Assembly: GCF_025506275.1 (NCBI RefSeq)
Contig: NZ_QYCP01000096.1
Location: 232,349-296,348 of the forward strand
Direction: 5' to 3'
DNA length: 64,000 nt
Source: Brevibacterium permense
GTDB lineage: Bacteria > Actinomycetota > Actinomycetes > Actinomycetales > Brevibacteriaceae
Part shown: one piece after another, positions 17,227-27,000 of the stretch
How the letters are laid out: each line of letters begins with the position of its first letter
Position numbering within the stretch: position 1 is the stretch's first letter
Notes under the pieces: generated by a model
Databases searched by the model: none
What the model was told of the DNA's origin: nothing
What the model saw: the letters and a program-made list of their open reading frames with translations, nothing else
Program-made: the position numbers and the translations under genes

Positions 17227-18309
17227 TCAGTTCAGCCGGGCTGCCGCGAACTCCGCGGCGTTGTGCAGCACCGTCTTCGTGTCGTCGAGGATGCGCCCGA
17301 AGTGGAGGAACGAATGGAGCACATGCGGATACTCCTCGAAGCGGACGTCATTGCCTGCCCGCTGCAGGGTACTGGCCAGCGCTCGGCTGTCATCGCGCAG
17401 CGGGTCGAGGCCGGCGGCCGCGACGAACACGGGTGGCAGACCGGAGAGGTCGGCGGTCAGATGCGCGACCAGAGGTGAGCGTTCGTCCTCTGGGTTCGGC
17501 AGATAGTCGCCGAGGAGGTTGCTGAGGTCGTGTATTCCCATGCCGTCCCAGTCACCGCCGTAGAGTCTGCGACTGGCCGAGTCGACGAGACCATGGCTGC
17601 CGTAGATCGGCAGGAGGGCACGCAGAACCGAGAAGCTTGAGGCGTTCGCACCGATGGACTCGGGCTCATCGCGCAGCAGCAGACCGGCACCGACGGTCAG
17701 GACCGCCCCGGCGGAATCTCCGGCAATGGCCAGGCGTGCTCCGTCGATGCCGACCTCGTCACCGTGACTGGCGAGGTGGTCGACGATTCCGGCGCATTCG
17801 TGCAGTGCCTGCGGGAACTTCACTTCCGGAGACAGCGAATAGTCGACGCCGATCACGGCGAAGCCGCCGGCAGCGGCGAGCACGCGCATGATCCGGTCGT
17901 GTGTATCGAGGTCGCCGAGGCTGAACCCACCGCCGTGGAGGAACACGAGGCCGGGCAGGACCGCCTCGGTGGTGGGGCGATGGATGCGGATCGGAACGTC
18001 GACCCCGGCGGTGCGGATGTGGTGATCATCCGTGCGGGCCATGGTCGGGCCGCCTTCGTTCCACAGCGCGCGTTCGGCGCGATATTCGGCGCGTTTCGCG
18101 GCCCAGGATCGAGCGGCAGGGGAGAGGCCGTGGACAGAAGCGGCGAGATCCTCGCCGGCTTGGCGGCACTCGTCGGCACGGGTGGCCTGAATGGCCATGA
18201 CCTCGCGCATCTGGGGCGACATCGACGCCACGATGTCGGCAGGAATGGTGGCCAAAAGCGCATCGGTGAGCGCGGGATCGACGGTCACGCCGGAAATCAT
18301 TGTCCTCAT
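17227..18309 (-). CDS. Alpha/beta hydrolase of the hormone-sensitive lipase family (acetyl-esterase like)
   Basis: A 360-residue serine esterase. The oxyanion-hole motif HGGGFSLGD (about residue 125) and nucleophile elbow GDSAGA (about 198) define the HSL/Aes family; the acid and His are in DPLRDD and HSFLHF near the C-terminus. About 100 residues precede the catalytic core, more than in the shortest members. Such enzymes hydrolyse short acyl esters in the cytoplasm. No operon partner is evident: it converges on the ABC importer and is divergent from the PTH2-like gene. Confidence 0.87.
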   Translation of the reverse strand: MRTMISGVTVDPALTDALLATIPADIVASMSPQMREVMAIQATRADECRQAGEDLAASVHGLSPAARSWAAKRAEYRAERALWNEGGPTMARTDDHHIRTAGVDVPIRIHRPTTEAVLPGLVFLHGGGFSLGDLDTHDRIMRVLAAAGGFAVIGVDYSLSPEVKFPQALHECAGIVDHLASHGDEVGIDGARLAIAGDSAGAVLTVGAGLLLRDEPESIGANASSFSVLRALLPIYGSHGLVDSASRRLYGGDWDGMGIHDLSNLLGDYLPNPEDERSPLVAHLTADLSGLPPVFVAAAGLDPLRDDSRALASTLQRAGNDVRFEEYPHVLHSFLHFGRILDDTKTVLHNAAEFAAARLN

Positions 18310-18530
18310 TCTCAGTCGGCGGCAATGCTTCCAAGCTTAGCGAGGCGACCTGGTCAGCGTGCTTGGGGACCGGATCTGTTTTCGGGCACAACTATGAGAA
18401 TGCACGGTATTCGTCGCCTGTGTCGCGGAATATCCGTCGGTCACGACTGTTATGTCTGTGGGGTGGCCATCGACGCCCCGCACTCCGAGGGATGACCCCT
18501 CACAGACACTGACATCGCAGGAGCGAAACC

Positions 18531-19280
18531 TTGACCGACAGCACGGAACCCGGGCCGTCGCAGCCCGACGATGCGCCGACTGAGAATCCGCGCACCGAAC
18601 ACATGCGCCGACACGAGACTGATCACGATATTCCGTGGTCGCTGCCGATCGTCGTGCGTCGGTCCAAGACCGCCATCGCCCGCCATATCGACGTCCTCGA
18701 GGCTACTGCTCGCGCCGTTGTGACCTTCCTCGACGATCCGCGCTCGAAGCCGGGCGGGGAATGGAACGAGGCCGTCGAGTACTGGCGTGACGGAGCCATC
18801 CGCAAGGTCGTGCGCCGCGGTGACGGAAAGAAGCTCGAGGACGCACGCGCCCTCGGGAGCGTGAGCGTGACCTTCGGTGGCACGGATGATTTCGCCCCTG
18901 CAGAGGCGCTGGTGTTCGAGCCTGGTCCGGTCGAGCCCCTCCCGTCTGAGCTGAAGAAGCTCCAGGTCGGAGGCACCGAGTTCCCGGATGAGGGGGAGAG
19001 TTCGGTCCCCGCTGCCGAGGCGGTCGTGACGATCGAACTCTCACCTGAACTCACGCTCACGACTGGGAAGGCCGCCGCACAATGCGGTCATGCCGCGCAG
19101 CTGGCGTTCGAGCAGGTGCCCGATGACGTGCGGGACCGTTGGCGGGAATCCGGTTTCAGCTTGCGCGTGACTACCGCGAGCCGGGAATCCTGGGCCGCGA
19201 ACAACCAGCAGATCAGCGTCGTCGACGCGGGTTTCACCGAAGTCGACGGGCCCACCGAAACCGTCCGAGCCCGTTGGTGA
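18531..19280 (+). CDS. PTH2-like peptidyl-tRNA hydrolase family protein
   Basis: A 249-residue protein read from a TTG with AGGAG eight bases upstream. The C-terminal ~90 residues (TIELSPELTLTTGKAAAQCGHAAQLAF...) carry the conserved GKAAAQCGHA motif of the archaeal/eukaryotic-type peptidyl-tRNA hydrolase 2 fold, which frees peptides from stalled peptidyl-tRNA. The N-terminal 150 residues are charged and without a recognisable domain. Many actinobacteria encode such an accessory PTH2-like protein besides the ordinary Pth. Family call is good; activity on tRNA is inferred. Confidence 0.75.
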   Translation: MTDSTEPGPSQPDDAPTENPRTEHMRRHETDHDIPWSLPIVVRRSKTAIARHIDVLEATARAVVTFLDDPRSKPGGEWNEAVEYWRDGAIRKVVRRGDGKKLEDARALGSVSVTFGGTDDFAPAEALVFEPGPVEPLPSELKKLQVGGTEFPDEGESSVPAAEAVVTIELSPELTLTTGKAAAQCGHAAQLAFEQVPDDVRDRWRESGFSLRVTTASRESWAANNQQISVVDAGFTEVDGPTETVRARW

Positions 19281-19289
19281 CCGGGGCGC

Positions 19290-19469
19290 TCAGGCCTCGT
19301 CGAGGTCTTTGAGTTCTTCTTCGGTCAGCGGCCGCGTCTTCGTGCCGTTGCCGAACTCATCGAGGTAGATCATGTGCTTGACCATCTCACCGGTCTCTTC
19401 GTCCTCGACTTCGATGATGTCACCAGGTTGGGTCGCTGGCTGGTAGAAATCCTCATTGACTCCGGTCAT
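19290..19469 (-). CDS. Small acidic hypothetical protein
   Basis: A 59-residue acidic protein (MTGVNEDFYQPATQPGDIIE..., ending TEEELKDLDEA). A strong AGGAGG lies eight bases before the ATG at 19469, which argues that it is translated; an in-frame GTG at 19478 abuts that site and is less likely. No cysteine pairs, membrane span or known motif is visible; the GDIIEVEDEETGEMV stretch looks like a small beta-rich fold. It converges on the PTH2-like gene, with a nine-base gap. Function unknown. Confidence 0.6.
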   Translation of the reverse strand: MTGVNEDFYQPATQPGDIIEVEDEETGEMVKHMIYLDEFGNGTKTRPLTEEELKDLDEA

Positions 19470-19536
19470 CGTGACCACCTCCTACAGGTATCTTCACCAT
19501 ACGATGCTGTGATCTGAGTCTCAAGGGATCCCCTTA

Positions 19537-19592
19537 CTACCTGACGGGGGCCCAGCAACCTGGCGCCAGGTTGCTGGGCCCCCGTCAGGTAG
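19537..19592. repeat. Palindromic repeat element, copy 1
   Basis: A perfect 56-bp palindrome: 28-bp arms with no loop, from CTACCTGACGGGGGCC inward to the centre TGGC|GCCA. The right flank is CAATTGGGG. It belongs to the same family as the elements at 41809-41870 and 47652-47707. It lies between two divergently transcribed genes (the small acidic protein and dGTPase), so here it cannot be simply a terminator. Confidence 0.9.
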
Positions 19593-19634
19593 CAATTGGG
19601 GATCTGCGGGGTTCGGTATCGGTAGTCTGAGTTC

Positions 19635-21164
19635 ATGGAACGACAGAGATTTCACACCACCGGAGGTCGCGATCGCAATGTCGCCGAGGAGGCCCGCCCC
19701 GGAGAGGACGAGTTCCGCGTCGATATCGAACGGATCCGGTTCTCCCCGTTCTTCTCCCGCCTGGCCTCGGTCACCCAGGTCATTCCGCAAGCCGGGTCCG
19801 GCACCGTCATCCACAACCGGCTGACGCATTCGCTCAAGGTCTCCGCGGTGGCCCGGTCGATCGCGATCACGTTGAACAACGCGGACTATGGGACCCGGGA
19901 AACGGTCAACCGTCTCGGGGGATGTGATCCTGTCGTTGTGCAGGCGGCCGCCGCCGCGCACGATCTGGGGCACCCGCCGTTCGGCCACCTCGGCGAGAAG
20001 GAACTCGACCGGGTGTCGCGGCAGGCGCTGCGCCTCGACGACGGGTTCGAGGGGAATGCGCAGACCTTTCGGATTCTCACCGCCCTCGACAGCTGCGAGG
20101 CCACGGCGCGGGGTCTCAACCTCACCCGGGCGATTCGGGCCGCGGTGCTCAAGTATCCGTGGGAGCGCGGGGAGTGGACGGGCGATCGGGCGTCGTCGGC
20201 GGCGCGGATGCCGCGTGGGGTCGGTGATGATGTCAGCGAGGGAGCGATGAAGTTCTCCGCCTACGCCACCGAGGTCGAAGAGATGGCGGACGTCCTCTCG
20301 GCGTTCCCGGCGATTGGAAAATACCAGCAGACGCTTGAGTGCGCGGTCATGGACGTCGCCGACGATATTGCGTACGCGGTGCACGACCTGGACGATTTCT
20401 ACCGGTCGAACGTGCTGCAGTACACGGCAGTGTCCGCCGAGCTCGGGCGGTGGCTGCGCGATCATCGGGAGTTGGCAGCGCTCGATTCGTCCGAGCTGGA
20501 TCGGCGGCGGCCGGGCCATGCGCTCGAGGCGATCCGGCGGCACACGCGGGAGAAAGATCCGTGGATCGCCTCGGAGGACGCGTTCCGGGAGTCGGTGGAG
20601 CGGGTCAACCGGGATCTCGTCGAGGGACTGCTCGGGGTTCCCTACGACGGGGGACTGGAAGCCGACCGGGCGGTCACGGGGTTCACCCGGCGGTGGATCG
20701 ACCGGTTGCAGGCCTCGATCGTCGTCGACCCGGACCCCCATATCCGCAGCGGTCATGTGCGACTGAGCCAGGAGGCGTGGCACGACGTCGTGGTGCTCAA
20801 ATTCGTGCATTCGCGTTTCGTGCTCGAACGCTCTGACCTGGCCGTGTATCAGCGTGGGCAGACGCGGATCATCGCGTCTCTCGTCGAAGGGTTCCACGAG
20901 TGGCTGCTCGATCCGGATGAGGCGACGCGGATTCCCCGGCGTCTGGTCGATTCCGTCGAGGCGGCCACGCAGGAGTATTCGGACCTGTACGCGCGTAACC
21001 CCGCAGCTTTGGGGGAGGAAGGCGCGGCCGGGATCGTAAGGCGTGGTCGGGCACGTGCAGTGGTCGATTACGTCGCCTCGTTCACCGATGCGCAGGCCAT
21101 GTCGGTCAACGCCCTGATCACCGGAGCCTCCGACGAACCGTGGGAGGCCGGGCGCGGGTTGTAG
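19635..21164 (+). CDS. dgt: Deoxyguanosinetriphosphate triphosphohydrolase-like HD protein
   Basis: A 509-residue HD-domain dNTPase. Metal-binding residues are visible in NRLTHSLKV (His), AAAHDLGHPPFGHLGE (His-Asp) and VMDVADDIAYAVHDLDDF (Asp). These enzymes split dGTP or other dNTPs into nucleoside and triphosphate and help set dNTP pools. The ATG at 19635 has no ribosome site, and TAGTCT lies 7 bases before it as a possible -10, so the mRNA may be leaderless. The length is in the range of the longer, Dgt type-1-like proteins. It converges on a surface-protein gene across a strong hairpin. Confidence 0.87.
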   Translation: MERQRFHTTGGRDRNVAEEARPGEDEFRVDIERIRFSPFFSRLASVTQVIPQAGSGTVIHNRLTHSLKVSAVARSIAITLNNADYGTRETVNRLGGCDPVVVQAAAAAHDLGHPPFGHLGEKELDRVSRQALRLDDGFEGNAQTFRILTALDSCEATARGLNLTRAIRAAVLKYPWERGEWTGDRASSAARMPRGVGDDVSEGAMKFSAYATEVEEMADVLSAFPAIGKYQQTLECAVMDVADDIAYAVHDLDDFYRSNVLQYTAVSAELGRWLRDHRELAALDSSELDRRRPGHALEAIRRHTREKDPWIASEDAFRESVERVNRDLVEGLLGVPYDGGLEADRAVTGFTRRWIDRLQASIVVDPDPHIRSGHVRLSQEAWHDVVVLKFVHSRFVLERSDLAVYQRGQTRIIASLVEGFHEWLLDPDEATRIPRRLVDSVEAATQEYSDLYARNPAALGEEGAAGIVRRGRARAVVDYVASFTDAQAMSVNALITGASDEPWEAGRGL

Positions 21165-21226
21165 GGCGCGAACGTCTTTGGCCACCTTCGACGCGAAGTC
21201 GACGGTAATGCCAACGGCAGGCATGC

Positions 21227-21266
21227 AAACGGCGGGGCCGGAGTTCTCACTCCGACCCCGCCGTTT
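21227..21266. terminator. Bidirectional hairpin terminator
   Basis: An 18-bp stem with one mismatch (AAACGGCGGGG...CCCCGCCGTTT, inner CGGAGT/ACTCCG, loop TCTC) sits between convergent dgt and the LPxTG protein gene. AAA/TTT at the base allows function in both directions. The same core occurs at 24001-24032 behind the paralogous surface-protein gene. Confidence 0.85.
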
Positions 21267-21287
21267 CGGCGTTCACACGGTCAGGTC

Positions 21288-23504
21288 TCAGAGACCTGCA
21301 CGGTGACGTCGCGTCAGGTAGATCGCAACTGCGCCACCGGCGATGAGGAGCGCGGCAAGCCCTCCGATCGCCAAGGTGCCGTTGGCACCGGTGCGAGGCA
21401 GGTCGCCGCCCGCGTCAGCGGCAGCTCCGGCATCGGCTGTGCTGTCAGCCTGTGCATTGTTGCTGGCATTCGCGCTCGTGCTGGCATTCGCCGAGGCGGA
21501 TGCCTCGTCGTTGCTGGCAGCGGAGGCGTCGGCGTCGTTCGTCGCAGATGCCGAGTCGTCGGCATCAGCGGTCACCGAAGCGGAATCGTCGGCGTCGGCG
21601 GTCGCGTTGGCCGCGTCGTTGGCCGAAGCCGAGTCATCAGCATCGGCCGTTGCGGACGCGGCATCTTCGGCATCGGCGGTTGCGGACGCCGCGTCGTTGG
21701 CATCAGCCGTCGTCGAGGCGGAATCGTTCGCGTCTGCGGTGGCTGATGCCGAATCGTCGGCATCGGCGGTAGCCGTGGCCGAGTCGTCAGCGTCGGCCGT
21801 TGCGGAAGCGGAGTCGTCAGCATCAGCGGACGCTGAGTCGTCGCCGGGAGCTTCGTCCGCGGCAGTCGCCCGGACGGAGGAAGAGGCCAGGTTGATATCG
21901 GCAACGCCATTCGAGGCCTGTGCCTGCGCACCACCGGCATTCGGGAGGAGCTCGAGGCTGACCGCGTTGACGGTGAAGCCGTCGGCGTCGGTTCCCTTGA
22001 CATTGCCGTCCTCAGCGGGGTCCTTCTTCGTCGGCTGCTCATTGATTGTCAGATCGACAACCTGGTTGAGTCCGGCGAAGACCGGGTCAAGGTTGGACAG
22101 CAGGGGATCGACGATCTTGGTGACGCTGCCGGAGACCTCGTCCGCCGTGGCGTCGAGGATCGGGCCGATCAGGGGCTTGGTCACTCCTGTGAGCTGCTCG
22201 AGCAGGGGCCCGGTGATGGAGTTCAGGAGATCTCCGACGTCGATTCCAGCGAGTTTGAGGTCGGTGCTGACCTTCGGGTCGCCCTCGCCGGTGCCGGCGA
22301 GCTGACCCAGGGTGGCGTCGATGTTGACCTTGCCGTCAGCTGCGGGAACTCCGACCGCGGTGGCCTTGGCCGGCAGCGAGACCTCGACGCGGACATCGTT
22401 CAGCGCATCCTTTAGCGTCTCGTTGAGCTTGCCGGAGAGGCTGCCGAGAGCGTCGGCAACTGCGTCAGTGATCTTTCCGATGGTCTCGGAGGTCAGTACC
22501 TGGGTGTTGGGATCGAGGCTGTTGAGGTCTTCGCCGTTCTCGCCCTTGACGACCTTGGCGAGATCAATCTTGATGTCACCGTTCTTGAGGTCGATCGAGA
22601 CGAGGCCCGACTCGTCTTCGAGCTTCTCATTGACGATATTCTCGACAACGCTGTTGAGAGCGTCCTGACCTTCGACATTGACGGTGGTGTTCTCGCCGCC
22701 GAGTTCGATGTCGGCGAGGCCGGTCTTGACGTTGATGCCGGCCTTACCCAACTTGTCGGCCAGGCCTTCCTTGGCGATGACGTCTTCGAGCGTTCCGCCG
22801 GTGCCGTCGACAACTTCGTTGAGGGAGTCGGAGAGGTCACCAACTGCAGGACTGGAAACGGTCAGAATGCCGTCAGCCACGGCGTATTCGGACGTCGGTT
22901 CGTCGGAGCCCTTGGCTTCTGCGGTTGAGGCGACAGCGCCGAGCTCGAGCGAGAGCTCGTCTACGATCTTATCGGTGGCGCCGTCGATTCCGGCCTGCGA
23001 GAGGACCTGAGTGAGGTCGACGTTGGCATTGCCGTAAGCACCGTTGTTGATGTCATCGAGGTTGAGAGCGCCATCCTCTCCGACGGCACCCGCGCTGGCC
23101 TTTGCGCTGTCCGCGGATGGGGCATAGCCGTACGAGTTGAGGGCGCCTGCTTCGCCGAGCTCCAAGAGACCTTCGCCGCCTGGCTGGCTGACGACAGGCA
23201 GCGATACGCCATTGCCGAGGTCGAGGTCGATAGCGTTGAGGGCCTCGGCGTTGAGCGGAGTCTTCGCCTCTTCAGGATTGCTGGGGAAGCTGCTGTATGC
23301 TCCCGCTGCATCGACCAGCTGTTCGTCGAGGAGATCAGACTGGACGAGCTGGCCCAATGCCTCGGCATCTTCATTCGGGTCGGGGTTGACTGCTGCGGCA
23401 CCGGGCGCTGTTGCCATGACGGTCAGTCCCAGCGCGGTTACTGCTGCGGCGGTGCCGGCAGCGGCTCTGCGCACGGGAACGTGCCCTTTGCGGAGCTTAT
23501 TCAT
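21288..23504 (-). CDS. LPxTG-anchored surface protein, choice-of-anchor G type, with 10-residue repeats
   Basis: A 738-residue secreted wall protein. The ATG at 23504 follows GAGAAG; the signal peptide (RKGHVPVRRAAAG...PGAAA) ends near residue 40. The globular region (about 40-540) resembles the actinobacterial choice-of-anchor G family, with repeated phrases such as TLEDVIAKEGLADKLG and NVDLTQVLSQAGIDG. A stalk of about 130 residues follows, made of near-perfect 10-residue units (DDSASATADA and variants), then the sortase signal LPRTGANG, a hydrophobic span and RRHRAGL. No sortase gene is in the window. It is a paralogue of the next gene, and both have the same terminator. Adhesion or surface-coat function is only a guess. 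Confidence 0.85.
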   Translation of the reverse strand: MNKLRKGHVPVRRAAAGTAAAVTALGLTVMATAPGAAAVNPDPNEDAEALGQLVQSDLLDEQLVDAAGAYSSFPSNPEEAKTPLNAEALNAIDLDLGNGVSLPVVSQPGGEGLLELGEAGALNSYGYAPSADSAKASAGAVGEDGALNLDDINNGAYGNANVDLTQVLSQAGIDGATDKIVDELSLELGAVASTAEAKGSDEPTSEYAVADGILTVSSPAVGDLSDSLNEVVDGTGGTLEDVIAKEGLADKLGKAGINVKTGLADIELGGENTTVNVEGQDALNSVVENIVNEKLEDESGLVSIDLKNGDIKIDLAKVVKGENGEDLNSLDPNTQVLTSETIGKITDAVADALGSLSGKLNETLKDALNDVRVEVSLPAKATAVGVPAADGKVNIDATLGQLAGTGEGDPKVSTDLKLAGIDVGDLLNSITGPLLEQLTGVTKPLIGPILDATADEVSGSVTKIVDPLLSNLDPVFAGLNQVVDLTINEQPTKKDPAEDGNVKGTDADGFTVNAVSLELLPNAGGAQAQASNGVADINLASSSVRATAADEAPGDDSASADADDSASATADADDSATATADADDSASATADANDSASTTADANDAASATADAEDAASATADADDSASANDAANATADADDSASVTADADDSASATNDADASAASNDEASASANASTSANASNNAQADSTADAGAAADAGGDLPRTGANGTLAIGGLAALLIAGGAVAIYLTRRHRAGL

Positions 23505-23995
23505 ACTTCTCAACTTTCGTTCGTGAATGTCGACTGTTCGATTCGCACAGCAAGTACCCATGCTGTTTTGGCCGAACGTCACACACCCTACAAAGTCATG
23601 AACGAATAATGCGAGAGTAATCAGAAAGATAACGGAAAGGTAACGACGTCTCTTTTGCTGGTGGAGGGTGAACTGTGAGTGAACTGCGGTTCATGCGAAC
23701 GACGGGAAGCGGATCGCTAGTTTCCGCTTGCCGTAGCGGAAGTTCCGTGATCTGGGAGTTCGTGTCGAATGGCCGTGGTCTCAGCATGCGGAAGACTGTG
23801 CGTGGCCGTTCCGGAGGCTTCAGCAAAATGTGAGACTCGTCACATCGATAAATATGACAAAAATGTAACAAGGTAGCTTTGATTCATTACCGATAGGTAA
23901 CGAATGTCTGAGGAGCACATTCGATAGCGGGCAGTGCTGTCGGTAGCGAGAGCGTCCGATGGCCTTCAGCGCACTGTCGTAGGCTGAGTGAATGA
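23505..23995. other. Long spacer upstream of the shorter LPxTG gene
   Basis: This 491-bp spacer holds no credible gene. It is clearly more AT-rich than its surroundings near 23580-23660 and 23820-23900. A 7-bp stem (TTCCGCT/AGCGGAA, 23722-23741) lies within a stretch of related GGAAGC/GCGGAA words. The promoter of the surface-protein gene and possible regulator sites should lie here; none could be assigned with certainty. Confidence 0.5.
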
Positions 23996-24037
23996 CGAAT
24001 GGCGGGGCCGGAGTTCTCACTCCGACCCCGCCATTCG
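23996..24037 (-). terminator. Hairpin terminator of the longer LPxTG gene
   Basis: A 19-bp stem with one mismatch and a TCTC loop (CGAATGGCGGGG...CCCCGCCATTCG) lies 34 bp after the stop of the 1046-residue surface protein. The inner 30 bp is identical to the terminator behind the neighbouring paralogue, pointing to duplication of gene plus terminator. Confidence 0.8.
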
Positions 24038-24070
24038 TGGTTTCAGCTCACTGACTGAGCTGGGTCACCT

Positions 24071-27000
24071 TCAGTGCTTGCCGGCGCGGTAGCGGCGGGT
24101 TGCCCACACCGCTGCGGCACCTCCGGCGAGGAGCAGCGCGGCGAATCCGACCATGGCCGGGAGGCCATCGGTACCCGTCCGCGGCAGGTCTCCACCGGCA
24201 TTGCCCGAGGCATTCGTGTTCGAACCGGCCGAGGCGTTGGCCGTGGATCCGGCGTTGGCTGATGCGGCCTGATCCGAATCAGCTGATGCCTCGTTCGCAT
24301 CGTCTGCCGACGAAGCGTCAGCCTCAGCGCCGTCGGCTGCTGCTGCAGCGGAAGCCTCGGAGGAGGAGTCCGCCGTCGACGCTGCAGAAGCGGCGGCACC
24401 GGCGTTGGCGTTGGCTGCGGCAGATGCCTGTGCATTGCTGTCATCCGAGTTGTCGGCGTTCGCGGCTGCGTTGGCTGCCTTTTGTGCCGAGGCGTTCGGA
24501 TCCGATGTAGCGTCAGCCGAGGTCTCCGAGGAGGCCTCTTCGTTGGCTGCCGATTCGGCGGCTGCTTCGGCGTTCTCGTCAGCTGCTGCCGATGCCGTGT
24601 TGTTGGCATCGTTGTCGGCTGCTGCTACTGCTGCTGCCTCGGCGACTGCGTTGCTGTTGTCATCGGCGTTGGCCGAAGCCGAGGCCGATGCGGCAGCGTT
24701 CACATTGGCATTCGCATCGGAATCGTCCGAAGCGGTGGCCGCGGCTCCGTCATCAGCACCGTCGGCGTCAGCAGCTGCGTTGGCAGAAGCCTCCGAGGAG
24801 GAATCAGCGGTAGAAGCTGCGGACGCAGCAGCTGCCGGATTCGCATCAGCGGCGGCTGAAGCATCGGCGTTCGTCGAGTCCGAGTTGTCGGCGTTCGCGG
24901 CTGCGTTGGCTGCCTGCTGTGCCGAAGCATTCGGATCCGATGTAGCGTCAGCCGAGGTCTCCGAGGAGGCCTCTTCGTTGGCTGCCGATTCGGCGGCTGC
25001 TTCGGCGTTCTCGTCAGCTGCTGCCGATGCCGTGTTGTTGGCATCGTTGTCGGCTGCTGCTACTGCTGCTGCCTCGGCTGCCGCGTTGTTGTCGTCATCG
25101 GCGTTGGCCGAGGCCGACGCCGAAGCGGCTGCGTTGACGTTGGCGTTCGCGTCTGCCTCATTGGCGGCATCAGGATCTGCTGCTGCGCTGGCGTCAGACT
25201 CGGCTGCTGCCTCTGCGGATGCCTCGTTCGAGGAGTCAGCGGTGGAAGCAGCCTCAGAAGCGGCTGCGGAGTTGGCATCCGAAGCAGTCGATGCTTCGGC
25301 GTTCGTGTCATCGGAGTTGTCAGCCTGTGCGGCGGCCTGCGAAGCTGCCGTCGAAGAAGCGTTCTCATCCGTCGTCGAATCGGCTGAAGCCTCGGACGAA
25401 GCGTCCTCGGTCGCTGCCGATTCCGCGGCTGCTTCGGCGTTCTCGTCAGCTGCTGCCGATGCCGTGTTGTTGGCATCGTTGTCAGCGGCGGCTTCCGAGG
25501 CTGCCTGGGCGGCGGGGTTGTTATCGCCGTCGGCGTCGGCCGAAGCCGATGCCGAGGCCGCTGCGTTCGCGTTTGCGTCCGGATCCGCTTCGTCTGGCTC
25601 GGCGATTGCACGGACCGAAGACGAGGCCAGGTTGATGTCGATGGCATCGGCGGCCGGGAGCAGTTCCAGGCTCACCGCGCTGACGGTGAAGCCGGGTCCG
25701 TTGTTGCCCTTGACCTGGCTCTCCTCTGCCGGATCCTTCGCGGTCGGCTGCTCATTGATCGTGAGATCGACGACCTGGTTGAGCGCTTCGAAGACGGGAT
25801 CCAGAGTATCGAGTACCGGATCGACGATACCGGTCACAGCGCCAGCGACTTCATCGGCCGTGGAATCAAGGATTCCGCCGATGAGAGGTTCGGTGATGCC
25901 AAGCAGTTCGCTGACCAGCGGATTAGTGAGGTCGGAGATGAGATCCCCGACTGGGAGCCCAGCGATATCTAGATCAGTGGTGATTGTCGGATCGGAGGAG
26001 TCCGTGCCGGCGAGCTGGCCCAGCGTTGCGTCGACGTTCACCGACCCACGGGCGACGGTTACTGGGCCCAAGGTTGCCACTGCAGGCAGGTCAATGACGA
26101 GGTGCACGTCGTTGAGCGCATCGGACAAAGTCTCGTTGACCTTGCCGGAGAGTGCGCCGAGGGCATCGGCCACGGCATCGGTGATCTTCGAGATCGTGTC
26201 CGAGGTGAGTACCTGGGTGTTCGGGTCGAGACCGTTGAGGTCAGAGGCGTCCCCGCCCTTGACGATCTTCGCGAGGTCGATCTTGATGTCGCCATTGGCG
26301 AGATCGATCGAGACAATCCCAGCTTCATCTTCGAGCGCCTCATTGACGACGTTTTCGACGACGCTGTTCAGCGCATCTCGGACTTCCACCGACACGGTGG
26401 CATCGTCACCTGCGACGGCTACGCGTGCGATTCCGGGAATGTTGACATCGACGCCGAGGCCGGCAAGTTCATTGACCAGGCCCTCTTTGCCGATGACCTC
26501 TTCGAGAGTGCCACCGGCACCATCTACGACTTCGTTGAGGTCGTCGGACAGGCCGCCGACAGCAGGGCTGGAGACCGTGAGGATGCCATCGGCGACGGCG
26601 TACTCGGAGTCATCGGCTTCGCCGTTGCTGTTGGCAGTCGAGGCGATCGCGCCGAGTTCGAGGCTGAGCTCATCGACGATCTGATCGGTGACGCCGTCGA
26701 GGTCGAGCTGGCCGAGCACCGAGGTCAGGTCGACCTTGGCGTTGCCGTACTCACCATTGTTGATGTCATCGAGGTTGAGACCGCCGTCCGTCCCGACTGC
26801 GCCGGCACTGGCCGTGGCATCATTGTAGGCAGGAGCGTGCCCATAGGCATTGAGCGCTCCTGCTTCGCCGAGTTCGAGCAGACCGTCGCCGCCCTCGTTG
26901 CTGATGAGCGGGATGCCGATTCCGGGGAGTTCGACTCCGATGGCTTGGAGCACCTCAGCGTTGATCGGAGTGCTGTCCGCGTCCGTACTGGACGGAGAAC

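Noticed and set aside
24271..25596. Regular repeats considered as a CRISPR array.
   Set aside because: Units are 435 bp, in frame and part of a protein; there are no short repeats with unique spacers and no cas genes.
24405..26684. Long open frame on the + strand (about 759 codons) opposite the large surface-protein gene.
   Set aside because: It is the antisense of Ala/Ser/Asp repeats (GCN/TCN/GAN codons read backwards) and has the same periodicity; no ribosome site, and the LPxTG frame on the other strand has signal peptide and sorting signal.
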